A DNA stretch of 64,000 nt from Siphonodentalium dalli (GCA_032622095.1 CP136061.1:126494754-126558753); one strand, 5' to 3'. Counted from the stretch's first letter, positions 46,861-57,949 are shown. A program made the numbers and translations. The notes: generated by a model not told the origin, from the letters alone.

Positions 46861-47019
46861 GTATGATGTCACACAAGAAAAAAATCCAGAACCAACCAGA
46901 AAAGACCATCCTGGTTACCATCTGACTTTTTGGGTTGCTGTTGAATGCTTCCCAAAGCAATAAATAGCTGACTGATATAACCCCAAAACTTAACATCTTG
47001 TTGCTAAAATGTTTTATGT

Positions 47020-47249
47020 CATTCACAATCTTGATTCTTCCATTCAGTTATATAACAGTATTCATGGATGTTCAGGTGACAAAAGCAGACGACAGACAAA
47101 CGAAAAGATGATACACGTGCAGAAGAATTTATATTCATTGGTGGGAAATGTTCGTATAATAAGTTCAACAAATGACCGATGGAACTAATTATCTGAACAT
47201 TTCCAAAGGGAACTACTCATCAATGAGTATTTAGCAAAGAAAGTGTTAA
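47020..47249. mobile_element. TTAA-4 element, copy 4
   Basis: The internal ggtgggaaatgttcgtataa and inverse ttatctgaacatttcc hairpin is present. The right end tttagcaaagaaagtg|ttaa is mutated, and the left terminus is not clear. Confidence 0.65.
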
Positions 47250-47314
47250 TTTCTCTCCTTGTGCATATGTCAGAAAAGAAACATTACATATGCCTATAAA
47301 TGTAACTACATGTA

Positions 47315-47745
47315 GGCCTGACAATGGCAGAATGAGGTCCCCAGAGGGTGAATTTAGTGATGCTACCCTGCACAGCAGGCTAGCATCACTAAATTCACCT
47401 TCTGGTGGCCTAATTCTGTGTGGCCTCATCTTTGGAAAGTATCTTTATTATCAAAAAAAAATTAGTTTCTTTTTTAGATTACTTTCTCTACATCACCAAA
47501 TGGACTGATGACACAATGCATGACCAAGGTGCCCAATGGGTGCAAATTGCCATCTTCACCATCTGGATACTTTAATCTGTGTCTAGGTCTCCCATAGCAG
47601 ATGAGGTCTTGCAGAATAAGGTCCACAGAAGATGAATTTGGTGATGCTAGCCCACTGTGTGGGGTAGCATCACTAATCATTAAATTCACCATCTGGGGAC
47701 CTCATTCTGCAAATAGCCAGCACCATATTTTTAGGCATGTAAAGA
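47315..47745. mobile_element. FB-1 foldback element, copy 8
   Basis: Left hairpin 47330-47416 (right arm decayed to ggtggcctaattctg), right hairpin 47611-47708 with a small atcatta insertion in one arm. The AT-rich middle includes a poly-A run and ttagattactttctctaca. Confidence 0.8.
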
Positions 47746-48423
47746 AACAGTGTTTATAAATGTAACTGTGTAAGTGTGTCTAATGAATTTAATATAATTA
47801 TAAATGCATTTTTTTGCTATAAATATCAGTCAAACTTGCACCAACTGTTCGTGTTAGTTGTGAAGCCCCACAGCAGTATGAATCATATTCATAATCTCAT
47901 TTTGATCTTGGACGAAAATGAAAGAAAATTATAAAGATCACATAAGCAGATTATTTTGTTTTTGGTGGGGAGAGTGCAAAATTTCCCAGTACATCATATG
48001 CACCGCACACTCCACCCTTGTCTAAACTCAGTTCAGTGAACATTTTGAACAACCATTCTTAGCTTTAGTAGCTAAAATCATACTCTAGTCACAGATCTAT
48101 AATACAATAACCAATAATTTATGTTTAGTGTACATGCTTTAATGTGTTTTGCTTATAAGATTTCCACATAACTGTCTTGACACATATTTTATCTGTTAAA
48201 TGACTGTACACACAAGCATAGAACTCATTCAGTATTTCTTGTTTGATTTGTACAATATATCTCCTATTAACAAATATGCTATTTCATTTTGGAACTGTGA
48301 AAGCAATGTAATATGTGTGAACATTCGGCTGCAGCTAGTTGACATTGTAAAACATTCAGTGCATGGTACAAGAGAGATAGTGTCAAGAGTCTGTGACCAG
48401 CGTAGAGCGAGACATTGCAGATA
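47746..48423. other. No recognisable feature
   Basis: AT-rich, no supported gene. A 132-codon frame (48200-48598) runs out of this spacer into a TA-1 fragment and is not credible as a gene. Confidence 0.4.
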
Positions 48424-48478
48424 CAGTAATGCCCTAAATAATCGACTCCTTAACCACAGCATAATTATGGGTAACTTG
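48424..48478 (+). mobile_element. TA-1 fragment, left end only
   Basis: Cagtaatgccctaaataatc through gggtaactt, preceded by TA. The rest of the palindrome is absent. Confidence 0.85.
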
Positions 48479-48589
48479 CAATTATCTCTCAAGTTTACAT
48501 GTATACTATGTATATTTTACTCAATGAACTCTACCTCCAGTTATAAACTTGTTGTTTCTGATAATTCAGGCGGTATTCATTTGGAAACA

Positions 48590-48682
48590 CTAATTTAGTG
48601 TATCGTGATATGTATCGTATCATTGATCATGTATCGTGATACATATCGTATCGTGACCAAGTGTATCATTGCAGCCCTAATT
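48590..48682 (-). mobile_element. hAT-like terminal fragment (TTAGGGCTGCAATGATACAC)
   Basis: Read on the reverse strand it starts ttagggctgcaatgatac, a typical hAT-style terminus, followed by repeated atcgtatc/gatacgat motifs that form a local palindrome. No partner end is identified nearby. Confidence 0.5.
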
Positions 48683-48715
48683 GTGACATCTCACTGTAGT
48701 CCACACCTCCCTCTG

Positions 48716-48983
48716 ACCCTTCCATGACTGGAGTTTCCTGAAATGTTGCGAAAACCCAGTGCCAATGCATTTTCTTATATACATGTATGCGGGTCTCCCA
48801 TAGGGAGCCTTGCATATATAAGAGAATACATATTGGCCTAACAATATTTACCTTGACCTTGTAAGCCAGTGCATTCTCTTATATATGCGAAGCTCCCTAT
48901 GGGAGACTCCCATATATAAGTGAATGCACTGGCACAGGATCTTTAATGCTGCACCAGCACGGCTCCCGCCATGAAAGGGTTAA
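48716..48983. mobile_element. TTAA-2 element, copy 3
   Basis: Left ccttccatgactggagt (TTAA lost), right cccgccatgaaaggg|TTAA. Two hairpins; the first uses caatgcatt arms, the second gtgcatt arms with the paired change gaatgcactgg, so base pairing is kept while sequence differs. Confidence 0.85.
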
Positions 48984-49004
48984 TGTAAACAAATAGGGAG
49001 AAGT

Positions 49005-49055
49005 GACTTTATTCCATTTTAAATCTCTAGACTGGTCCCTACTCACAATATTAGA
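49005..49055. mobile_element. Terminal fragment of a gggagaagt-type hAT-like element
   Basis: Atagggagaagtgac plus ctctagactggtcccta resembles the right end of 29831-30985 and the CAGGGACCAGCC terminus of 17739-18607. Confidence 0.5.
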
Positions 49056-49319
49056 TTGAGTTATTTACCATTAAAATGGTCACCCCAATTCAGGAAACAT
49101 GTTTAGATGTTCCCTTTTGGATGATACCACCAGTTTTCACTGTCATGTAATTTGAATTTATTGTGATATCAGACATACTTTATGAATATTCCTTGACAAG
49201 CTCACAGATTCGGCAGACCTGGAGTCGATTCTCAGTCCCACCATGGAAGTGAGATCACAGTTAACCAGATCCTGTTCCTAGTCAATGAAGTGAGTATGCA
49301 TATAATATAAACCTACTGC

Positions 49320-49740
49320 CAAGTCTGAGTTTAGTGTTCCTGTCATTTGTGAGGTCCCCAGAGGGTGAATTTGGTGATGCCATAGTGGGCTAGCATCACC
49401 AAATGCACCCTCTGGGGACCTCATTCTGCATGGCCTCATCTGCTATGGGAGACATAGACTCAGATGGTGAATATAGTGATGTACACCCATTGGGAACCTT
49501 GATTATGCAATGTGTCATCTGCCAATTTGGGGATATAGAGAAACTAAACTAAAAAAGAAATTGAATCAATGTGAAGAAGTTTCTATTGTAATTTTATAAT
49601 AAAGAAACTTTCCAGAGCAGTTGAGGCCTAAGCAGAATGAGGTTCCCAGAGGGTGAATTTATGCGGGATAGCATCACTAAATTCACCCTCTGGGAATCTC
49701 ATTATGCAAATGACAGGCACTTTATTCTCAGGCCTACCTA
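49320..49740. mobile_element. FB-1 foldback element, copy 9
   Basis: Left hairpin 49350-49430 (its left arm lacks cagaat), right hairpin 49633-49710 with shortened loop atgcgggatagc. The middle contains gagaaactaaactaaaaaag. Flanks gtctgagtttagtg and actttattctcaggc are inverted. Confidence 0.82.
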
Positions 49741-49784
49741 CAGCGCTCAAAATTATCTATGGCAAAAGGCATTATGGGAGGTCC

Positions 49785-50127
49785 AGGTGCTACCACGGCC
49801 GAGTAACTTTATAACCCTGTGGTGACTCCAGTAGCGTTCTTTAACATGCACACACCGAGGCGTGTACACGGGTCAGCCATTAATGTCCGCGCCCGATCGG
49901 ACAGCGTACTGCACCCACGACAACATACCTGGACAAGTGTTGTAATGGGGGGAAGTCGGCATTTTGCATTCGGATCTTGATTCAGTGATCTCGAATGAGA
50001 CTTTTCAGCCTGACAAACTTGGTATCTGACCGAGTTCTGAGTTTTGTCAGAATACCCTGACCAGGTTGCGATCCTCGGTCCGATAGCACAAGAGACCAGT
50101 ACGCTACCTCTCGGCTACCGACTTCCC
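49785..50127 (-). mobile_element. tRNA-derived SINE
   Basis: On the reverse strand the head reads gaagtcggtagccgagaggt, with a tRNA-like A-box (tagccgagaggtagcg), and about 35 bp later ggaccgaggatcgcaacc, a B-box-like stretch. The body continues with gggcgcggacattaatggct and gtgcatgttaaagaacgct, a phrase typical of invertebrate SINEs. A faint poly-A or simple tail is not obvious at the low-coordinate end. RNA polymerase III transcription is expected by family. No protein. Confidence 0.7.
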
Positions 50128-50642
50128 GATTGTATTGCCTCAAAACAAGTTCTGTATCAAAGAAATGTTTAATTCAAAATAAAACAATTAAAATATTAAT
50201 AGTTATTATTAATGTATTTATTCCCTGTCCAATTAATACAAAATTATCCATCATTCGAATCCAGCATGAGGTTATCTCCGTCTGAGGAAATTTTGATTTT
50301 CACCAAATTGTTTTGATTCAGTGGTACTGTGAATACAAAGAAAGCATGCATAGCACCTGACACTGGTAACTGCCTTACTGGTTACAGAGTACAAATGACA
50401 CTGAGTGTGACAATGTGTCTTTAGTTCCTTTGATGTCGGCTTTTAATATTGCTACTGTTATAAAAGTCATTCTATCCACTATATGATGTGGTGCTTACAT
50501 GCTTTTAGTTCATTAACTTGAGATAAAAGAAAGACATCTGTTTTAATTTGGTTTCTATACCAAGCTTCAATGTTCCTGCTTGTTGTCTCAAGTGCAAGGA
50601 AATGGCTACTTTTCCGTGATAAACAACAAAATTAACTCCCGA
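50128..50642. other. No recognisable feature
   Basis: AT-rich spacer; nothing supported. Confidence 0.4.
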
Positions 50643-50706
50643 CAGGGCGCCGGGTTTATGCTTCCCAAATACGGCCACATTCCCCCAACCCCTAGCGGAA
50701 ACCCTG
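50643..50706 (-). mobile_element. Terminal fragment, CAGGGTTTCCGC-type hAT-like element
   Basis: On the reverse strand, cagggtttccgctaggggtt matches the ends of 12983-15110 and 53371-54124. A possible opposite end, cagggcgccggg, lies at 50643, but there is no flanking duplication. Confidence 0.5.
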
Positions 50707-50822
50707 AAACTGGTCTTGTTCTATGCGAGAAGATGACTATGATTTAAAATCGCCAGTGAATGGCTGATTACACTTGTGACCAATGTGATCGGAGTTTTGT
50801 GACAATGACCCCATCAGTATTA

Positions 50823-50877
50823 CAGTAATGCCCTAAATAATTGGTTAGGGAGTCGATTTATATTTAGGGCATTACTG
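50823..50877. mobile_element. TA-1 minimal copy, 55 bp
   Basis: Cagtaatgccctaaataatt...gggcattactg with TA on both sides. Only about 20-25 bp of each end remains; the whole palindromic core is gone. Confidence 0.88.
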
Positions 50878-50904
50878 TACATAGTCAGTGGTTTTGTCCC
50901 GGTT

Positions 50905-51171
50905 TTAACCCTTCCATGACTGGAGCTTCTTGAAATTTTGTGAAAAACCCTGTGCCAATGCATTCTCTTATATAGGGATCCTCGCATGTATAAAGAGAAT
51001 GCATTGGCCTACCCTGGTAACTATTTACCTTTACCTTGTAAGCCAGTGCATTCTCTTATATATGCGAGGCTCCCTATGGGAGACTTGCATATATAAGAGA
51101 ACGCACTGACACAGTATCTTTAATAATGCTGCACTGCATGGTCAGTGCAGTTCCCGTCATTAAAGGGTTAA
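50905..51171. mobile_element. TTAA-2 element, copy 4
   Basis: TTAA at 50905-50908 and 51168-51171. The first hairpin has lost much of its inner palindrome (cttatatagggatcctcgca). The second is nearly complete with gccagtgcatt arms. Confidence 0.85.
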
Positions 51172-51458
51172 ATGTGTGACTCAATAATTCAGAAGGCTAT
51201 CACTTTCCTCATATTCAACTGATTATGTGGTATTGGTGTCATTCAGAGCAGATAGATTTAAGGCGTTTCCATTTCCTTGTTTCTACCTCATTGTGGATGT
51301 TAACAATTGATTAGCTTCTGTTGTCGGGTCTAGTTCATTTGAATGAGCACATAACAATTATAAATTGACTGCACCCCCAGATAGATAAGGCCTACACAAA
51401 AATTGTGATGTTTCCGGTATAATAGGGAAAAAGGTGTGGGCAGTCGGGCGGGATAGTA

Positions 51459-51920
51459 TTAACCCTTTCATGATGGGAGTTTACTGAATGTTTGCAAAAA
51501 ACCCTGTGCCAATGCATTCTCTTATATATGGGAGTCAACCATAGGTCGCCTCGCATATGTAAGAGAATTAATGCATTGGCCTGACAAATTTTATATTATT
51601 TTTTATAAATGTTAAAAATGTAAGAATTTTTTTTAAATATAATTTTTTTTTAAAGAATGTAAGATATAATGATAAAAAATTATAAAAATTGTTAAAGGAT
51701 ATAAGAAATAATGATTAAAATTGATAAAGAATGTGAGAAAAAACTTATACAAAATGATAAAATTAAAGAATGTAAGAAAAAATTGATAAAAATGATAAAA
51801 TTATTAAAGATCATAAGAAAAATATATAAAAACCTATGGTCGACTCGCATATATAAGAGAATGCATTGGCACAGGGTCTTTAATGTTGTGCCAGTGCAGC
51901 TCCCGTCATCAAAGGGTTAA
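51459..51920. mobile_element. TTAA-2 termini with TTAA-1-type hairpins (chimeric)
   Basis: The ends are TTAA|CCCTTTCATGATGGGAGT and CTCCCGTCATCAAAGGG|TTAA (TTAA-2), but the hairpins contain aaccataggtcgcctcgcat and tatggtcgactcgcatat, the TTAA-1 version. The second hairpin has lost its left arm. A low-complexity stretch of aaaatgataaaatt-type repeats (51600-51830) fills the middle and creates a Lys-rich frame of 69 codons that is not a gene. Confidence 0.85.
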
Positions 51921-52038
51921 TTTTTTGTTTTTTTAAACATTCATATATGGAATATATTAATTTTGAATATTATGCCCCTGGCAGCACAAACGACAACAGG
52001 AGACAATGAGCACACATTACTGTAGGTTAAGGGAGGGA

Positions 52039-52437
52039 TTAACCCTTTACCCAACAAACCGGCCAAAACCGGCCAAATAAAGCTTCAACAGCCTAAAATA
52101 TCTTCGGTCTGTCTCAATAGAACCATACAAATATGGATATCATTGGAACCGGCTCCTTGACCACATTGTGATAGTTACAGTTATGCCCTGTGCCAATGCA
52201 TTCTCTTATATATGCGAGTCGACCATAGGTCGCCTCGCATATATAAGAGAATGCATTGGCCTAAAAAAATCTTTTTTTAACACTTTTTACTATTTTTTCT
52301 TACATTCTTTAACAATTTTATAATTTTTAATGTGTTAAGCCAATGCATTCTCTTATATATGCGAGGCGACCTATGGTCGACTCGCATATATAAGAGAATG
52401 CATTGGCACAGGGCCGTTCTGTTGGGTAAAGGGTTAA
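52039..52437. mobile_element. TTAA-1 element, copy 3 (inverted relative to copy 1)
   Basis: TTAA at 52039-52042 and 52434-52437. Complete, with both hairpins (52193-52262 and 52337-52410) and the one-sided ggctccttgaccacatt stretch on the left, so it is inverted relative to 38050-38438. The arms are very similar to copies 1 and 4, suggesting recent spread. Confidence 0.92.
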
Positions 52438-53370
52438 TGAAGCTTTGGTAGTATTTTAAATAAAAAAACGATTGCAATGTCAACCGATGGTTGAACTGGC
52501 CCATATACACATGGGCTCTGCCATCTTAAAACACTGACTTATGATGTAAATAATTCAGATCAGTGACTGATCAGCACATTTTTACTATGATCGGAGATCT
52601 ATAAACTTAACTCTTTGTTTGTTTATTTACGGAGTTGATTAGTAGGGGCGGATGTCGGGACTTGGGGCTGGCAAATTACCGGAAACATCTCTTTTTTTTT
52701 AGGCCTAATCATCAGGATTTAAGCAAATTGTTCGACCTGGCAGAAATTATTGTTCACATACCGCTCAGCTGTAAAGGTGGCCTCACTCCCAGGAAATTGA
52801 ATTCAGCATTATTTGGAATCAATGTACATCCTGAATACAATGAAAAAAAAACCTGTCTCAGTTAATCTGACTAGTGTTCATTGTTGTCTCGGAGAATAGG
52901 CTGCCCTGGTTTCTATACCGCCAACTCAATATAAGCCTTACAAGGTTAAATCTGTAATCCGTGATAAGCCCAGATCACTCACATAATTCTTGATTTACAG
53001 GTGAAGTGTGTCATTTCTCCTTTTTTGCCATGGATATGAATAACTTCGTGGTCATAAATATTCCCCTACTACATTGTCTTGTCGTGAAGGAGTCAGTTTG
53101 ATATATCCGTAATAAAGTGTATTGTAATAAGTACTAATAACATGTGAAGATGATCACATACTGTGTAGGTAGAGTATTTTATATTTTTGGTCATAGAAGT
53201 TACTTTAATATTTCTTTGACTCAGATATACCACTTAATCCTGTTCCTGGTCAAACACCTGTACTATAGTATAGATGCCTGTACTGTAGACAGCTGTGTCC
53301 TTTCTAGACCAAAACGGCTGAAAATAAAAATGTTGTGCTGTTAGATGTACCAGGCTAAGGTCACTTATAG
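52438..53370. other. Mostly unassigned; weak candidate exon near 52704-52780
   Basis: A run of T ending in tttttttttag is followed by an open stretch (PNHQDLSKLFDLAEI...) to a possible donor aaag|gtggcc. The peptide is not a recognised tomosyn segment, and I know no family for it. I do not call it an exon. Confidence 0.3.
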
Positions 53371-54124
53371 CAGGGTTTCTGCTGTACCGGCATGGGATCC
53401 CCTCAACAGCCCCGTTCCCCTAGCCAAGTTTTCCCCTCCTGTTGAATCGCCAGTTGATTTAAATTTTATGGTCCCATTCCTCCAGCCCAGATTTACCCTG
53501 CTACCATACCCTAGGACTTATATCATGTGTATACAAGTATATCCTGTTGGGATATCAATAAGGAATTTTAGAGGACAACTTTATTGCAAGAATAAAGATG
53601 CTGAATGCATTACACGTCACTAGAATACATCTCTTGAGCTGCATGTAGTTACGTTTCAGTTAGGTTGCAAAAAATCGTAATTGTACATGTACTGCTACTT
53701 GGGAAATGTCTCTATGTTTTCTGCCTCAAAATACATTCCACTTTACATTTTTGCACAGGTTCTACCATAATTTAGGTTTAAATTCAGATCTCAGGGTGGG
53801 TTTCCAACGTGTTAAAATTAAGGCATTATTCACTGTCTTCGCGACTGTATGTCCAAAATGCGGATTATTTATTTATAGACTCCATTGTATTTTTTTTGCA
53901 ATCCCTATAAATTTCTTTTGCTTTTGATATTTGATAGCTTGACAACTTTGGTAGAAAATATATGCATGTAAAACGATCTGCCAATTACACTATCTTACAT
54001 TTCTAGATTATAGACCTATATGGCTATATGTAGATAAATTGGTCTTCCTACATTGAAATTATTTACTGGATTTTCTCCTTGGCAGCTACCGGACCCATTC
54101 CCCCGACCCCTAGCAGAAACGCTG
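53371..54124. mobile_element. 754-bp hAT-like nonautonomous element
   Basis: The left end CAGGGTTTCTGCTG and right end CTAGCAGAAACGCTG are inverted with two mismatches. The flanks are an exact 7-bp direct repeat, cttatag (53364-53370, 54125-54131). C-rich subterminal blocks (cccctcaacagccccgttcc, ttcccccgacccctagc) match the 12983-15110 family. Non-coding. Confidence 0.82.
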
Positions 54125-54209
54125 CTTATAGATCACCTGGTGGAGGTTTTATTATTTGATAAGGTGATATGGACATGCTACTCTAAGTATAATTGCGCCA
54201 GGAATGTTA

Positions 54210-54275
54210 TTAACCCTTTCATGATGGGAGCTACAGGTGCTGGTGCAGCATTAAAGATCCTGTGCCTGTGCATTT
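54210..54275 (+). mobile_element. TTAA-2 left-end fragment
   Basis: TTAA|ccctttcatgatgggagct, a small acaggtgc insertion, then tgcagcattaaagatcctgt and tgcattt, where the next repeat begins. Confidence 0.78.
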
Positions 54276-55110
54276 TTAGTCGAGTTTTTCAAAAACTCGA
54301 CTTATGGTTTGGCGAGGGACGGTGGGCGGGCGGGCGGGCTGGCGGACCTAAAGAATGCCTTATAACTTTGACATTTGTGAACGGATTCAAAAAATGTTTG
54401 GTATGGCAATTGCTCCCAATGACTATTTACTGCCTGTCGAAAATGGGTCACGTCCGAACTTTTTATGTTTACCCATACCATAGTATGGTAAACATAGTGT
54501 CGTTGCCCGGATTGACCACTCGTCGTTCATCCGTCTGTCTGTCTGTCTGTCCGTAGACACTTTACGAGTAATGCGATAACTCAAACATTTTCTATCCAAT
54601 CGAAACCAAATTTTGTATATGGGTTTCTCAGCCCAAAATACAGATCGAGTTCGAATTTGGGTTTGATCCGAGATTTTGTTACAGAGTTATGGCCCTTTTT
54701 CAACTTAGAATTCACGCATTCTGCCATAACTCAAACATTTTTTATCTGATTGGAACCAAATTTGGTATGTGAGTTTCACAGCCCAAAATACAGATCGAGT
54801 TTGAATATGGGTTTGATCCGATTAATTTTAAAGGAGTTATGACCCTTTTTTCGAAGAAAAAAATCGATTTAAAAAACAAAATACTTTTAACTTTTATAAT
54901 AATAATAAAAAAAATGTCATTGACATTGTCATTTGTTTTCATTTAGATATTGATGATTATGATAAAAGTTGATAAAAAGATTTCCAATGTGTCCCTTTAA
55001 TCTTTTTAAATAATTAAAAAGTTTTTAAGTTAAACAAATTTGAAAAACTAACACCATTATAACTCTGCCAAGGGTACCCCGAATCACCACACCAAATTTG
55101 ATTAAATCGG
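54276..55110 (+). repeat. TTTTTAGTCGAGTTTTTCAA repeat element
   Basis: Starts tagtcgagtttttcaaaaac paired with ctcgactta, then ggcgagggacggtgggcggg. A second element-like start with accatagtatggtaaacata follows near 54478 and a tctg run at 54531. Two units then carry cataactcaaacatttt, ggaaccaaatttggtat and acagatcgagtt. Similar design to 46500 and 59405. Frames across it are spurious. Confidence 0.65.
54531..54552 (+). repeat. (TCTG)n microsatellite
   Basis: Short tctg run at the start of a repeat unit. Similar gtcc runs lie at 59440-59475 and 60350-60395 in the related block. Confidence 0.8.
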
Positions 55111-55372
55111 TCCAAAATCTTGTGTTATGTACTGGTAAATCTGTTTGGAGCAACATTAAATCCAATTCACCAATTGCCTTTGGACTACTTAGCTATTGAT
55201 AAGGCTATGTTATTTTCTGATGTCTCTTATGCCAATGTGCAAATAATCTGATAAAGAAGGCTATGGTATCTAATTTAAAATAAAGATTCAACAATAAACA
55301 TCACATGATATTAACAGTAGACATCTCTGTTGCAGAGTTATATCTTCAGATGGGTCTGATATCATTATAATT
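55111..55372. other. No recognisable feature
   Basis: Short spacer, nothing supported. Confidence 0.35.
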
Positions 55373-56583
55373 ATACTTCCATGGTGTAACCAAGGAAGTA
55401 TATTGTTTTTCTATTGGGGCCGTTTTCCGTTTTATTGAAAATACTCAGAAACTAATTGGAGGAGGACCGTGAAATCTCTAGGGAACGTAGGCATCTAAGG
55501 GATACTGAAAATGAAGGTATCGCGATGTCGCCAGAACGCTTCGCCACGGAATGAAATTTAAAAAGAAATTATTTTTCACTATTATTATTATACTCGACAC
55601 TTTTGCAACGCCTTAATATCTGAACATATGGGGAGTATGTAGGGGTTAATGAGTTCTGTGCCTTAGACGCATGACAAATATTGTCCGCGCTTTCTTCGCA
55701 GAGTTATCTCCCATTCTACGAAAACATGTCATTTTATTATCTCGGAAATTATAAGGAGCAGAGCATCGAAAATTGGACCGTATGCACAACTCGATATGAG
55801 ATAAAAAGTTTTCGTTGAGTGGATGTGATAAGTAGTATCTAAATGCAAGATTAGTACACTTCTTAATAATTTATATTGAACTGTTTAACCCTGGTAGCGT
55901 ATAACGTTGCAACGCGTGATATATATTACTCAAATTCAAACCCTCTATTCATGACGCAAATTCAAACTGACTTATCAAGAAGCAAGGCAAATGCATGAAT
56001 ATGCTCATCGATATACTATATAGGTATGTCCGCTCTACTGTAAAAGTAACCTATTGTCACGATTTGACCTGTCCAAAACACTCCCCGGACAAAAGTTTTC
56101 CTAGGTATCAAATTTCGTCGAAATCCATTCGTATTACCCGATTTGACCTTGAACTGATCATTTCGAAGGTCAATGTCAGGTCGGGGTCACAACTTGACCC
56201 GCCCAAAAGACTCCCCAGACAAAAGTACCCCTAGGTATCGAATTTTGTGGAAATCCGTCTGTTTTACCCGATTTGACCTTCGATTGACCTTTTTGAAGAC
56301 CAATGTCAGGTCGGGGGTCACGATTCGACCCGTCCAAAACACTCCCTGGACAAAAGTACCCACATTTATCAGATTTCGTCAAAATCTGTCCAGCAGTTTT
56401 CCCGGCCATAGCTGACAGACAAACAAACAGACAGACAGAAGTACCAAAATATATATTAAATTTAGAAATGTCAATGCAAGTCCACAATCGGATCGTAAGG
56501 CACCAATATGCATTCGCACGAAGAGGAACACACATATATGCATAACACTCTCTTTGGGATGGGATGGAATACCATGGAAGTAT
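55373..56583. mobile_element. 1.2-kb element with ATACTTCCATGG ends and internal triplicate
   Basis: Left atacttccatgg and right ccatggaagtat are exact 12-bp inverted repeats. Inside, three units of about 118-122 bp (56058-56418) carry cacgatttgacc or acaacttgaccc, gtccaaaacactcccc.gac, aaaagta.cc and a tacccgatttgacctt box. No target-site duplication was confirmed. The frames in this block reflect the units. Confidence 0.6.
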
Positions 56584-56774
56584 ATCTGATTCCATGGAAT
56601 CTGACCTCTAGTTGTTATTGGTTTAATAGAGATATTTTGACAGCTCTGCTATATAATTGATATTAATGGGTCAGTGGTGAGGTTGCTTATCTGTATACTA
56701 GGACACATTATTATTGTAAACTTAAATTGGACTCTCTTTAATAACCCAAGTATTCCATGTCCAGGTCACACCTA

Positions 56775-56870
56775 CACATTTAACCCATGGGCTTGCTGGC
56801 TGTGGCGGTTTAGCATTACAGATCCTGTACCAGTGCATTCTCTTATATAAATGCCAGTGACCCATAAATT
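56775..56870 (+). mobile_element. Degraded TTAA-2 left-end fragment
   Basis: A ttaacccatggg start, gcattacagatcctgtacca and gtgcattctcttatataaatg are recognisable; the remainder is lost. Confidence 0.55.
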
Positions 56871-57044
56871 CCAATAATTTGTGTTATGTAAATTTGTCTA
56901 TAATAGTACATAACAGTATACTCTATAATTCAACACCAAACTTCTCATTTATCCGATCATATTAAATTTTTATCGCCAAGGGATGGGTTAACATCTGCCG
57001 ATCGTGATTGGCCTCTCGTTTACAAGAGTTATCCATCTTAGATG

Positions 57045-57895
57045 GTTTTTAGTTAAGTTTTTCACCGATAGCGCGATAACTCACGCAAATATAAACCAAT
57101 TTCAACAATATATGATATATGAGACTCTTGCAACAATATCTCGGACGAGTTCGAAAAACAGGTTTGTCCAAAAAAAAATTCCGGAGTTATGGGTCTTAGT
57201 TTGTCTATTTTTAGCAAATTTATCACCGTAATAATAGCGCAATAACTCAATGAAATATTAACCGATTTCAACAATATTTGTTATATGAGTCTTCTCCAAC
57301 AATATCTCGGACGAGTTCGAAAACCAAGTTTGTCCTCTTTTTTTTTCGCGGAGTTATGGGTCTTAGTTTGTCTATTTTTAGCAATTTTATCACCGTTAGC
57401 ACGATAACTCGATGAGATATTAACTGATTTCAACAATATTTGGTATATGAGTCTGCTGCAACAATATCTCTGACGAGTTCGAAAATCAGGTTTGTCCGAA
57501 TTTTGTTCGCGGAGTTATGGGTCTTAGTTTGTCTATTTTTAGCAATTTTATCACCGTTAGCGCGATAAATCGATGAAATATTAAACGATTTCAACAATAT
57601 TTGGTGTACATGAGTCTCCTGCAACAATATCTCGGACGAGTTCGAAAACCAGGTTTATCCGAATTTTGTTTTGCAGAGTTATGGGTCTTATATATAGTTT
57701 GTCTATTTTTAGCAATGTTATCACCATTAGCGCGATAACTCAATGAAATATTAACCGATTTAAACAATATTTGGTATATGAGTCTATATTGCAACAATAT
57801 CTCGGACGAGTTCGAAAACCTGGTTTGTCCGAATTTTTATTCCGGAGTTATGGGTCTTAGTTTGTCTATTTTAATCACAATTTTATCACCCGGAG
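57045..57895 (+). repeat. Tandem repeat, five ~160-170-bp units
   Basis: Each unit runs tatcaccgttagcgcgataa, aatattaac.gatttcaaca, atatgagtct, caacaatatctcggacgag, gggtcttagtttgtctattt. Unit starts are near 57063, 57222, 57389, 57550 and 57720. High similarity suggests fairly recent amplification. Reverse frames (57062-57797) are by-products. Confidence 0.9.
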
Positions 57896-57949
57896 TTGTG
57901 CACCTTATTGGCAGAAGTTTGGTTCGACTGCCAAAACAATTGACAAAAG

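Noticed and set aside
48200-48598. 132-codon + frame
   Set aside because: Runs from AT-rich spacer into a TA-1 fragment; no motif, no coding-like composition.
51711-51920. Lys-rich + frame
   Set aside because: Arises from aaaatgataaa-type low-complexity sequence inside a TTAA element.
54053-54556. 167-codon open frame on the + strand, the longest in the window
   Set aside because: It crosses the right end of a hAT-like element, a TTAA-2 fragment and a low-complexity repeat start, so its sequence is a patchwork of repeats without a domain.
56176-56595. 139-codon reverse frame
   Set aside because: It runs antisense through three ~120-bp tandem units and a terminal repeat; no recognisable family.
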